Source: Desulfovibrionaceae bacterium UBA3823 (GTDB lineage: Bacteria; Desulfobacterota; Desulfovibrionia; Desulfovibrionales; Desulfovibrionaceae). From it: a DNA stretch of 9,398 nucleotides. Positions 1 through 5,980 of this stretch are shown here, piece by piece. Under the pieces are notes generated by a model. That model had not been told where the DNA came from. It did not search any database and saw only the letters and a list, made by a program, of their open reading frames with translations. A program made the position numbers and the translations under genes. The stretch is taken from the NCBI GenBank assembly GCA_002369295.1, contig DFDR01000026.1, forward strand, positions 1 through 9,398. Direction: 5' to 3'. Every line of letters begins with the position of its first letter. Positions within the stretch are counted from its first letter, which is position 1.

Positions 1-471
1 ATTTGCAGAAACTGACAGATCTCCCAGGTATGCAACAAGTCCCTTATGTGTGCTCGCCATGCTCTTAGACCCCGGCGGACTGCATGCCATCCAAGTCAAT
101 ACAGATGACACTTACCATCGGCCTGCTTCTTAATGCACAGAATCGGCTTCCGCTACCCTCGTTTCCGAATTCCTCGGGCGTCGGGCCAAAATGTATCCTT
201 ACGAGGCTCAATCACTTCACGCTTTCGCATTACGGCTACTTCTGGACGCAGACTCCCTTTTGACATTACCTCCTGTTCGTCTGCGTTCAACTCGCACACT
301 CCATCGTGTATGTTGGTCGTTGCTTCAACAGGGACACCCACCTTTACAAGTGGCACCTCTGCTTAAACCTAACCTCACGGCTTCGGCTCCGAGGAGGATG
401 TACCGGCGGCGACTACCCTTACCGGGCTGGGACTTTCACCCAGCTGTACTCATTGCACCGAACTGGCGCAC
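1..471 (-). mobile_element. Group II intron, 5' part of domain I (partial, runs off left edge)
   Basis: Read on the minus strand from 471, the sequence begins GTGCGCC, the conserved 5' end of bacterial group II introns. About 30 nt in comes a 6-bp hairpin (426-431 with 439-444) whose loop gives the GTGAAAGTCC signature of domain I. The following ~430 nt have lower GC than the genes around them, have no protein family I recognise, and end near the left edge in a run (GGGAGATCTGTC) of the kind often seen late in domain I or just before the intron-encoded protein. The reverse transcriptase/maturase and domains IV-VI would lie to the left, outside the window. The element is a retroelement inserted antisense to nadA. 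I could not securely assign EBS/IBS pairings, so the exact 5' junction (471/472) rests on the GTGCG motif alone. An open frame on the minus strand from 60 to 1 is too short to call as the start of the maturase. Confidence 0.78.
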
Positions 472-609
472 GCAGGTATGGACTTTTTTCCCAGACGGCA
501 TAGACTTGCCAATATCCCTCGCAGACCCTTGGCCTGCAGGGGCTCCCGCGCGATCACCGCATTCCGTCCCCCTGAACGGAACGCACAAGCCCCAGCCAGA
601 GGAGCAGCC

Positions 610-1659
610 ATGCAGGACATCTCCAGCGCCATCGAATCCATCCGCCAACGTCTCGGATCCAGGCTCTGCATCATGGGCCACCACTACGAGAGCGACGACG
701 TCGTCGAGCACTGCGACGTCACGGGCGACTCGCTCGAGCTGGCCCGGCGCATCCCCTCCATCGACGCCGAGTTCATCGTGTTCTGCGGGGTGTCCTTCAT
801 GGGCGAGTCCGCGGCCCTGCTGGCCAAGCCAGGCCAGGCGGTGATCCTGCCGGAACCGGCGGCCGACTGCCAGATGGCCCGCATGGCGGCGGCCGCAGAC
901 GCCAGGCGCGTGCTCGAGCAGATGCGCACGCTCGGCCTTGACGTGCTGCCCCTGGCCTACGTCAACACCGACGTCCCCCTCAAGGCCGTGGTCGGCGAAT
1001 TCGGGGGGTCCGTCTGCACCTCCGCCAATGCCAGAACCATGATGGAATGGGCCTTCAACGCGGCAGAGCGCGTGCTCTTCATCCCGGACATGCACCTGGG
1101 CCGCAACACGGCGCGCGAGCTGGGCATTCCCGAAGAGGAGTGGCACATCCTCGAGCTCGGCCCCGCCGGCATCGCCAACCCCCAGGCCCAGCCCCTCGGG
1201 CGCAAGCTCCTGCTGTGGCCGGGCTATTGCCCTGTGCACGCAGCCTACGCGCCGGCGCACATCGAGGCTGCCCGCTCGGCCTGGCCGGGCTGCCGGATAA
1301 CCGTGCACCCCGAAGCCTCGCCCGAGGTTGTCTCGCTCTGCGACGCCGCGGGTTCCACGTCCTTCCTCATCAAGGACGCCGAGGCCAACGCCAGGCGCGG
1401 CGCCGGCGCAGCCATCGTGGTTGGCACCGAAATCAACCTGGTGCACCGCCTGGCCAAGCGCAGCCCTAGCGCAACCATCGTGCCCCTGGTCGACGGCGAG
1501 GCCGCGGCCTGCCCCGACATGGCCATGGTCACGCAGGAAAAGCTGCTGCGCGCCCTTGAAAGCATTGAAGCGGGCACCTGGACGAAGGTCGTGCTCAGCG
1601 AGGCCGACCGCGAGCCGGCCAGGCTCTCCCTCACCCGCATGCTCAAGATCTGCGGCTAG
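610..1659 (+). CDS. nadA: Quinolinate synthase NadA (4Fe-4S), 349 aa
   Basis: Condenses iminoaspartate with dihydroxyacetone phosphate to quinolinate, the NadA step of de novo NAD synthesis, in the cytoplasm. Visible family motifs: MGHHYE near residue 22, TGDSLELA at 38-45, FCGVSFMGE at 58-66, CTSAN at 136-140, and FIPDMHLG at 157-164. The three likely iron-sulfur ligands are C87 (PAADCQMA), C207 (WPGYCPVH) and C301 (CPDMAM), matching the order and local context of the three conserved NadA cysteines. The gap between the first two is longer than in the short NadA form, as in the long variant. The start at 610 follows AGAGGAG at 598-604; an in-frame ATG at 478 lacks a ribosome site and would add non-family residues. 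No nadB or nadC is in the window. A group II intron lies 138 bp upstream on the opposite strand, so the native promoter must lie in 472-609 or was separated from the gene; I see no convincing promoter there. Confidence 0.95.
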   Translation: MQDISSAIESIRQRLGSRLCIMGHHYESDDVVEHCDVTGDSLELARRIPSIDAEFIVFCGVSFMGESAALLAKPGQAVILPEPAADCQMARMAAAADARRVLEQMRTLGLDVLPLAYVNTDVPLKAVVGEFGGSVCTSANARTMMEWAFNAAERVLFIPDMHLGRNTARELGIPEEEWHILELGPAGIANPQAQPLGRKLLLWPGYCPVHAAYAPAHIEAARSAWPGCRITVHPEASPEVVSLCDAAGSTSFLIKDAEANARRGAGAAIVVGTEINLVHRLAKRSPSATIVPLVDGEAAACPDMAMVTQEKLLRALESIEAGTWTKVVLSEADREPARLSLTRMLKICG

Positions 1660-1687
1660 CTGCATCAATTCCCTGCCCTGTTTCGGC

Positions 1688-1742
1688 ACGGCGGCCCGTT
1701 CCGGCATTCCTCCGGTCCCAAACGGGCCGCCGTCCTGCTTTT
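1688..1742 (+). terminator. Intrinsic terminator after nadA
   Basis: A perfect 13-bp inverted repeat (1688-1700 with 1721-1733) starts 29 bp after the nadA stop. It encloses a 20-nt loop that can itself pair through two CCGG tetramers (1701-1704 and 1712-1715). The stem is followed by CTGCTTTTCC, giving a short U-run at 1739-1742. It separates nadA from the next operon. Confidence 0.8.
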
Positions 1743-1782
1743 CCCCGGCACGCCGCGGCTCCCCAAAAATCCGCCGCCCCCA

Positions 1783-1812
1783 TTGACCCGCGGCGCCTGG
1801 CAGGCTTAGCAT
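1783..1812 (+). promoter_or_regulatory. Candidate sigma70 promoter for the selenium-type operon
   Basis: TTGACC (1783-1788; 5 of 6 to consensus) lies 18 bp from TAGCAT (1807-1812; 4 of 6). Transcription would start near 1819, just before a perfect hairpin, giving a leader of about 260 nt ahead of yedE. It sits after the nadA terminator and is the best promoter I can see in this gap. Found by eye only. Confidence 0.5.
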
Positions 1813-1821
1813 GGCGGCATG

Positions 1822-1947
1822 GCCTGCGGAAAAGGGTTTCCGCAGGCAAAACCAAACGGCGGTTTATATGCACCTTTCCGGCAACTGACTCTGGATCGGC
1901 GGAACGCACGGCGTGCGTTCCCGCAGCGGTCTGCCTGCGCCGGAAGG
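1822..1947 (+). promoter_or_regulatory. Structured 5' leader RNA: hairpin plus three-way-junction-like fold
   Basis: Three clean helices can be read. A perfect 11-bp hairpin (1822-1832 with 1837-1847, loop AGGG) would sit at the very 5' end of the transcript; it has no following U-run, so it is not a terminator. A second module is closed by 1876-1882 pairing with 1939-1945, extended by CC/GG across a bulged T. It encloses a perfect 9-bp hairpin (1901-1909 with 1913-1921, loop GGC) and an adjoining short hairpin (1923-1926 with either 1931-1934 or 1935-1938). The 3' arm of the first hairpin (1841-1848) is also exactly complementary to 1932-1939, offering a mutually exclusive fold. A six-codon ORF (ATG 1868, TGA 1886) lies in the region. 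I do not recognise a known riboswitch class. Function is inferred from position before a transporter operon. Confidence 0.45.
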
Positions 1948-1992
1948 ACGCGCTGAACGGATCAGGCCCTAGACTCCCGGGGCCCTCTCCCT

Positions 1993-2074
1993 TCCCCCTT
2001 GCGGCGCAGGACAGTTTCCTTGCAAAGGATCCCCGGGGCTTTGCCCCGCAACCTGCAGCCTCTCCCAAGGGGGA
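1993..2074 (+). promoter_or_regulatory. Possible Shine-Dalgarno-sequestering structure before yedE
   Basis: The yedE ribosome site, AAGGGGGA (2067-2074), with the preceding C (2066) is exactly complementary over 9 nt to 1993-2001. Between the two arms there is a nested GCAGG/CCTGC pair (2006-2010 with 2052-2056) and two small hairpins: TCCTT-GCA-AAGGA (2017-2029) and GGGGC-TTT-GCCCC (2035-2047). The whole can fold as one branched structure that hides the ribosome site. CCTCTCCC occurs twice (1984-1991 and 2059-2066). The palindromic GC-rich units also resemble dispersed extragenic repeats, so this could be a repeat rather than a specific switch. Confidence 0.4.
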
Positions 2075-2078
2075 CAGC

Positions 2079-3167
2079 ATGAAATCCAACTTCTTTGCCA
2101 CAACGCCAGGCGTCATCCTGGTCGGCGCCGTCATCGGCGTCATCGCCGTGGTGCTCCAGAAGCTCGGCAACCCGGGCAACATGGGCATCTGCATAGCCTG
2201 CTTCGAGCGCGACGTCGCAGGCGGCCTCGGCCTGCACAGAGCGGCCGTTGTCCAGTACCTGCGCCCCGAGATCATGGGCCTGGTGCTCGGCTCCCTCGCA
2301 GCGGCCCTCGCCTCCGGCGAATTCCGCCCTCGCGGGGGCTCCGCCCCTCTCGTGCGCTTCGTCCTCGGCATGATCGCGGCCATGGGCGCCCTGGTCTTCC
2401 TCGGCTGCCCCTGGCGCGCGCTCCTGCGCCTTGCCGGCGGCGACGCCAACGCCATCCTCGGCCTGCTCGGCCTCATGACTGGCATCGGCATCGGCACCGT
2501 CTTCTTCCGCCACGGCTACTCCCTCGGCAGGAGTTCCCAGCAGAGCAGCTTCACAGGCTGGGCCTTCCCCCTGCTCGTCATTGGCCTGCTGGCCCTTGCC
2601 ATCTGCTTCCCGCAGGCCGAAGGCCAGCCGCAGAGCGGCCCGATCTTCTACTCGGTCAAGGGTCCCGGCTCCATGCACGCGCCCTTCCTGGCCTCCATCG
2701 GCCTCGCCTTCGTCATCGGCGCCCTCGCCCAGCGCAGCCGCTTCTGCACCATGGGCGCCTTCCGCGATCTGTTCCTCTTCCGCTACGCCCATCTCTTCCT
2801 GGGCGTGGCAGCCCTCTTCCTCGCCGCGCTCGTCTGCAATCTGGTGCTCGGGGGCTTCCACTTCGGCTTTGAACAGCAGCCCGTCGCCCACGCCGACAGC
2901 CTCTGGAACTTCTGCGGCATGGTCACGGCCGGCCTCGCCTTCGCCCTCGCCGGCGGCTGCCCCGGCAGACAGCTCTTCATGGCCGGCGAAGGCGACAGCG
3001 ACGCGGCCATCTTTGCCCTCGGCATGCTCTGCGGCGCAGCCATGGCCCACAATTTCGGCACCGCCAGCTCCGGCGCCGGCATAGGCGCCTACGGCATCCA
3101 CGCCACCGTGCTGGGCTTCGCAGCCTGCCTTGCCATCGGCTTCGCCCACATCAAGAAAAACGCCTAA
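2079..3167 (+). CDS. yedE: YedE-family selenium transporter (YeeE/YedE membrane protein), 362 aa
   Basis: A polytopic inner-membrane protein of the YeeE/YedE superfamily, probably of the selenium-associated branch proposed to move selenium compounds into the cell. Hydrophobic segments run through the sequence, roughly 9-26, 63-79, 92-110, 125-142, 161-177, 202-217, 236-258, 278-293, 309-325 and 338-356. Cysteine motifs typical of the family are visible: GCPWR (109-113), RSRFCTMGAFRD (219-230) and GGCPGRQL (292-299), plus an N-terminal CIAC (38-41). In YeeE-type channels such cysteines relay a sulfur (here perhaps selenium) ligand. The start at 2079 follows AAGGGGGA. It is the first gene of a four-gene operon; the next gene, a TusA-like partner, starts 26 bp later, a pairing common for this family. 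Selenium rather than thiosulfate as substrate is inferred from family likeness and neighbours. No selD is in view. Confidence 0.85.
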   Translation: MKSNFFATTPGVILVGAVIGVIAVVLQKLGNPGNMGICIACFERDVAGGLGLHRAAVVQYLRPEIMGLVLGSLAAALASGEFRPRGGSAPLVRFVLGMIAAMGALVFLGCPWRALLRLAGGDANAILGLLGLMTGIGIGTVFFRHGYSLGRSSQQSSFTGWAFPLLVIGLLALAICFPQAEGQPQSGPIFYSVKGPGSMHAPFLASIGLAFVIGALAQRSRFCTMGAFRDLFLFRYAHLFLGVAALFLAALVCNLVLGGFHFGFEQQPVAHADSLWNFCGMVTAGLAFALAGGCPGRQLFMAGEGDSDAAIFALGMLCGAAMAHNFGTASSGAGIGAYGIHATVLGFAACLAIGFAHIKKNA

Positions 3168-3193
3168 CACCACAGAGACAGAGGAGATTTCCT

Positions 3194-3406
3194 ATGCGCA
3201 CCATTGACTGCCGCGGCCTTTCCTGCCCCCAGCCCGTCGTCATGCTCCACCAGGCGCTCGCCAGCGATGCCGACTCCCCCCTGGACGTCCTCGTCGACAA
3301 TGAGGCCAGCGTGGAGAACGTCTCCCGCGCAGCCCGCAAGAAGGGCTTTGCCGTTGAGGCCAAAGCCGAAGCCGACGGCGCCACCCGGCTCGAGCTGCGC
3401 AAGTGA
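3194..3406 (+). CDS. TusA/YedF-like sulfurtransferase domain protein, 70 aa
   Basis: A small cytoplasmic carrier of the TusA (SirA-like) family, which holds sulfur or selenium as a persulfide or perselenide on a conserved cysteine. The N-terminus carries the signature DCRGLSCPQPV (5-15), with the CPxP cysteine at C11 and a second cysteine at C6; DCRGL-CPQP is the form I associate with the N-terminal half of the selenium protein YedF. Full YedF is about 190-200 aa and carries a second DsrE-like domain that is absent here, so this is a stand-alone domain of normal TusA length. GAGGAG at 3181-3186 lies 7 nt before the ATG. The stop overlaps the start of the next gene by four bases (GTGA at 3403-3406). 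Likely role: accept the element imported by YedE and pass it on. Not to be equated with E. coli tusA in tRNA thiolation. Confidence 0.88.
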   Translation: MRTIDCRGLSCPQPVVMLHQALASDADSPLDVLVDNEASVENVSRAARKKGFAVEAKAEADGATRLELRK

Positions 3407-3978
3407 GCGGACTGCTCGCAGCCATCAAGGGCCTTTTCCCGAGAAGATCCCGGGAAAAGGCCGCTGACAGGGCCAGCGGCGGCCACCTCCTCGGCCTGCT
3501 CCTCTTCGAGCAGACGGGCGACGTCATCCAGGCGGAACAGGCGCTGAAAGACGCCGGCTTCCGCGTCCGGGTCGTCGGGCCTCCGCCGGCCCTGCGCACG
3601 GGCTGCGACATGGCCGTGCAGTTCGACCTTATGGCCGAACCCGCGGCGAGGCGGGCGCTGGCGGAACGGGGCATCGCGCCGCTCAGGGCCGTTCCCGTGG
3701 ACGGCCCTCTGCTGGAACCGGTCTCCCTCGTGAAAGCCACGGACCTCGGGGACTGGTGGATGGTCAAGGCCGCCAACATGAAGATCACCGTGGCCAAGGC
3801 GGACGGCACGATAGTCAACGTCTCGGGCGGCGGCTGCCCCGACGTGCCCCGGCTGGCTGAACTCGTCACCGGACAGCAGATTGACGCGTGCGAGGAGCCG
3901 CGGGTGCAGGGCCAGACGCTCTGCGCCTACGCGCTCCAGCTGGCATTCGAGGAGGCAAGGCGCGTATGGCGTGGCTGA
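3403..3978 (+). CDS. DUF3343 (Se/S carrier-like) protein with extra C-terminal domain, 191 aa
   Basis: Residues about 28-105 look like DUF3343, the putative Se/S carrier-like family: a short alpha/beta segment with LLLFEQTGDVIQAEQAL (32-48) and the invariant-type GC (67-68, C68) after a PP-x-L-R stretch. A second region, about 106-191, is not part of that short family; it holds SGGGCPDVP (141-149, C145), DACEEPRVQGQTLCAYALQ (161-179, C163 and C174) and resembles nothing I can name. The first 25 residues are basic and possibly flexible. The start is a GTG overlapping the upstream TGA, with no clear ribosome site, so translational coupling is likely; no better start precedes the conserved part. 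The gene overlaps the next one by 13 bp. Role inferred: binding or relaying reduced selenium/sulfur between the TusA-like protein and a downstream acceptor. Confidence 0.72.
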   Translation: MSGLLAAIKGLFPRRSREKAADRASGGHLLGLLLFEQTGDVIQAEQALKDAGFRVRVVGPPPALRTGCDMAVQFDLMAEPAARRALAERGIAPLRAVPVDGPLLEPVSLVKATDLGDWWMVKAANMKITVAKADGTIVNVSGGGCPDVPRLAELVTGQQIDACEEPRVQGQTLCAYALQLAFEEARRVWRG

Positions 3979-4862
3979 TATGCGGAAGCGTCCCGGACGA
4001 CGCCTTCCCGCTCTGCGAGGACGTCTGGGACTTCAGGGAGGGAAGCATCGTCCGTCTTGGCGCCGGCTGCAGGGATTGCGGCGCGCCGGCCAGCCTTCCC
4101 GTGCGCCGCGGAACGCCTGCCCTGATTGCGGCCTGCGCCTGCACGCTCGCAGCGCTGGGCGCAGCGCCGCCCCGTGCCCTCCTCTGCGGAGATGCCGGAA
4201 GGGGAGCTGGCAGCCGGGCGCTCTACCGGCGCCTCGAAGCGGAGCTTCCCAGCAGCCGCGATCTGGCTGGCATCACCTTCCACTACCTCTTTCCCGACGT
4301 GGACGGCCACGGCCGGGTCATGGCCGGCATCGAGGCCATGGCTGAGCGCCCCCTGCTCGCGGCGGACGCAGGCTTCATGTACGCCGCCACGATGAGCGGC
4401 TTTGCCGGCGAATACGACCTCTTCACGCCGGATCTCGGCGAACTCGCCTTCCTCGCCGACGGCTCGGCGCCCCATCCGTTCTACACCCGGGGCTTTCTGC
4501 TTTCGGGCCAGCAGAGCCCGCAGGATCTGCTCGTCCAGGCCTGCCGGCACGGGCGCGCCGCCCGCTGGACCCTCGTCAAGGGGGCCGAAGACCTCGTCTG
4601 CGAGGGATCGTCAGTCCTCGCCGCCGTCGGCGAGCCCCAGGTGCCGGCGCTGGAGGCCGTCGGCGGCACCGGCGACATCGTCACTGGCATCGTCTCGGGA
4701 CTGCTCGCGCACGGGATCCCCATGCAGGAGGCCTGCACCAGAGCCTGCTGGGCGGCGCGGCGGGCAGGCGAGCTGGCATGCGCCACGCCTGCCACTCAAG
4801 TTGCCGAAATTATTCCCTCTATTATGCAGGCTCTCAAGGAAGCGACAGGACAGCTGCCGTGA
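3966..4862 (+). CDS. YjeF-C/CARKD-like ribokinase-fold protein, 298 aa
   Basis: The C-terminal half carries ribokinase-superfamily marks: LFTPDLGELAFL (152-163, like the TPH-x-GE segment of NAD(P)HX dehydratase), LVKG (203-206) and GGTGDIVTGIVSGLL (233-247), whose aspartate D237 corresponds to the catalytic or phosphate-site residue. The N-terminal third is divergent: it has clustered cysteines (C6, C17, C35, C38, C57, C59, C74), and I do not see the glycine-rich Rossmann-like opening of standard NAD(P)H-hydrate dehydratases, nor a YjeF-N epimerase domain. It may therefore be a kinase or dehydratase for another substrate. The start at 3966 (MAWLICGSVP) follows GAGGAGG at 3949-3955 and overlaps the upstream gene by 13 bp, so it is clearly in the operon. 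Why a nucleotide-binding fold of this type belongs with selenium-trafficking genes is not known to me. Confidence 0.68.
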   Translation: MAWLICGSVPDDAFPLCEDVWDFREGSIVRLGAGCRDCGAPASLPVRRGTPALIAACACTLAALGAAPPRALLCGDAGRGAGSRALYRRLEAELPSSRDLAGITFHYLFPDVDGHGRVMAGIEAMAERPLLAADAGFMYAATMSGFAGEYDLFTPDLGELAFLADGSAPHPFYTRGFLLSGQQSPQDLLVQACRHGRAARWTLVKGAEDLVCEGSSVLAAVGEPQVPALEAVGGTGDIVTGIVSGLLAHGIPMQEACTRACWAARRAGELACATPATQVAEIIPSIMQALKEATGQLP

Positions 4863-4906
4863 CGGCGTGAGCTTTGCCGAGGCAGGGCCTGCAGATCGTC
4901 CGCTTT

Positions 4907-5028
4907 GCGGCCGAGGGGCTGGAAGCGGCCCCTCAGCCGCAGGCCGGCCAGCAGGCAGGAGCTTCGCCGCGCTGAACCAGCCGGCAGTCAAGCCAGAGAG
5001 CGCCCCGCGCGGCGCGGACAGCGCGGGG
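4907..5028 (+). other. GC-rich inverted repeats between convergent genes
   Basis: Two strong hairpins lie in the 273-bp gap between the end of the operon (4862) and the end of the LUD gene (5136). The first pairs 4907-4911 with 4936-4940 and 4913-4919 with 4928-4934, one mismatch apart, with an 8-nt loop. The second pairs 5003-5010 with 5021-5028. Neither is followed by a U-run on either strand, so any termination role would have to be unusual or factor-assisted. The rest of the gap shows no gene. Confidence 0.4.
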
Positions 5029-5135
5029 GCCTCGAACGCGGCGCCGCCCCTGTGCAGACGGACGCAGCACCTTGCGGAAGCATCGCCAAGGCACGCTCGG
5101 CGGAGCCTCTCAGCGCCGCCGCTGCCGGCGCCCTG

Positions 5136-5771
5136 CTAGAATCCGAGCGTTTCGCCGACGAGGATCACCTTCACCCGGCCCTGCTGGAACATGTGGCGCG
5201 TCACCACGGTGTGACAGCAGATGGTGTCCGGGCTGTGGCAGTCGCCGCACACGCCGGCCGAAGCGCAGGGGGTCTTGCGGGCGAGGCGCACGCAGTTGGG
5301 CGGCGCGGCCTGGAGATGCACTCTTGCGATGCCGCTCTCGACGTCGGGCACGACCTTGTTCATGCCGGCAACGACGATCACGCCGCGGGGGCCGTGGCAG
5401 AGGGGGCCGACGCGGTTGCCGGCGCCGTCGATGTTGATGAGCTCGCCCCGCTGGGTAATGGCGTTGGTGCTCATGAGGAAGAAGTCCGCGGCGACAATCC
5501 GGGCGTACATCGCCCGCTTCTCCTCCGGCGTCTTGGCAAGATCGCGGTCGATGATCTCATAGCCGCCCGTGCGGATGGCGTCCATGAGGCCAACCTGGGC
5601 GAGGGTCATGGAGCCGCCCCAGGCGATGCTCGAGCCCTTGGGCATAAGCTCGAGCGCCTTGGCAACGGCAGAGGCGCTGTCGGGGCAGTAGAAGCCCTCC
5701 ATCTGGCGACGCTCCAGACCTTTGATGACGGTGGCCGCAAGACGTTCGTAATTCTGCATGAGTGGTGTCAT
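5136..5771 (-). CDS. LUD-domain (LutC/YkgG-like) protein with C-terminal cysteine cluster, 211 aa
   Basis: Belongs to the DUF162/LUD family, known from the LutC subunit of lactate oxidation but also common as stand-alone proteins in anaerobes. Motifs: SIAWGGSMTLAQVGL (48-62), STNAITQRGELINID (101-115), GNRVG (118-122) and NKVVPD (138-143), in the usual order. Near the C-terminus C160, C169, C175, C178, C185 and C186 form a pattern (C-x5-C-x2-C-x6-CC from 169) that recurs in this subfamily and might bind metal or an iron-sulfur centre. The start at 5771 follows AAAGGAG (5778-5784 on the plus strand); upstream in-frame codons have no family likeness. No lutA, lutB or lactate permease is adjacent, so a role in lactate use cannot be assigned. 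The 209-bp gap to the ankyrin gene suggests its own transcript. Confidence 0.85.
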   Translation of the reverse strand: MTPLMQNYERLAATVIKGLERRQMEGFYCPDSASAVAKALELMPKGSSIAWGGSMTLAQVGLMDAIRTGGYEIIDRDLAKTPEEKRAMYARIVAADFFLMSTNAITQRGELINIDGAGNRVGPLCHGPRGVIVVAGMNKVVPDVESGIARVHLQAAPPNCVRLARKTPCASAGVCGDCHSPDTICCHTVVTRHMFQQGRVKVILVGETLGF

Positions 5772-5877
5772 GGCTTGCTCCTTTACGGCGGGCTCGCCGC
5801 TCCCGGCACAGGGACGGCTGCATCCGCGCATGGGGTTGTCCTGCCTCTATGGCACTGCGCGCCGAGGGGCGCAAGAT

Positions 5878-5941
5878 GCGGACGCGGAAAAAGCAGACCC
5901 CGGATGCAGCCGGATGCGGCTGGGCTCGATTCTGCGTCCGC
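5878..5941. repeat. Nested inverted repeat between ankyrin and LUD genes
   Basis: An 8-bp outer arm (5878-5885 with 5934-5941) encloses a perfect 6-bp hairpin (5907-5912 with 5917-5922, loop GATG). Read on the minus strand, a T5 run (5887-5891) comes about 15 nt after the inner hairpin, so it may be a weak terminator for the ankyrin gene. GGATGC occurs twice within it (5902-5907 and 5912-5917). Confidence 0.35.
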
Positions 5942-5980
5942 GTTCCTCGCGGCGGGCTCTCTGCGGCCCGGGCAGAAGGC

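Noticed and set aside
27..132. Short complementarities between intron and 5' exon (GGACTT with AAGTCC; GCAGG with CCTGC) as EBS/IBS pairs
   Set aside because: The order and distance do not fit the usual EBS2-before-EBS1 layout, so I do not claim them.
1..471. rRNA or other structural RNA gene at the left edge
   Set aside because: The GTGCG end and GTGAAAGTCC motif point to group II intron domain I. No rRNA signature stretches are seen.
25..480. CAGGTATG at 25-32 and again at 473-480, spanning the intron junction
   Set aside because: It looks like a direct repeat flanking the element, but the left copy is inside the intron, and group II introns do not make target duplications. Treated as chance.
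191..844. Long plus-strand open frame across the intron end and the 5' part of nadA
   Set aside because: It has no protein family likeness, crosses the intron boundary, and overlaps nadA in another frame. High GC makes such frames common.
436..1812. 458-codon minus-strand open frame opposite nadA
   Set aside because: It is the mirror of nadA codon bias; the protein is low-complexity in Gly/Ala/Arg/His and covers the nadA terminator.
1962..3173. 403-codon minus-strand open frame opposite yedE
   Set aside because: It is a Glu/Gly/Ala-rich shadow of the yedE reading frame with no recognisable motif, whereas the plus frame has a clear membrane family match.
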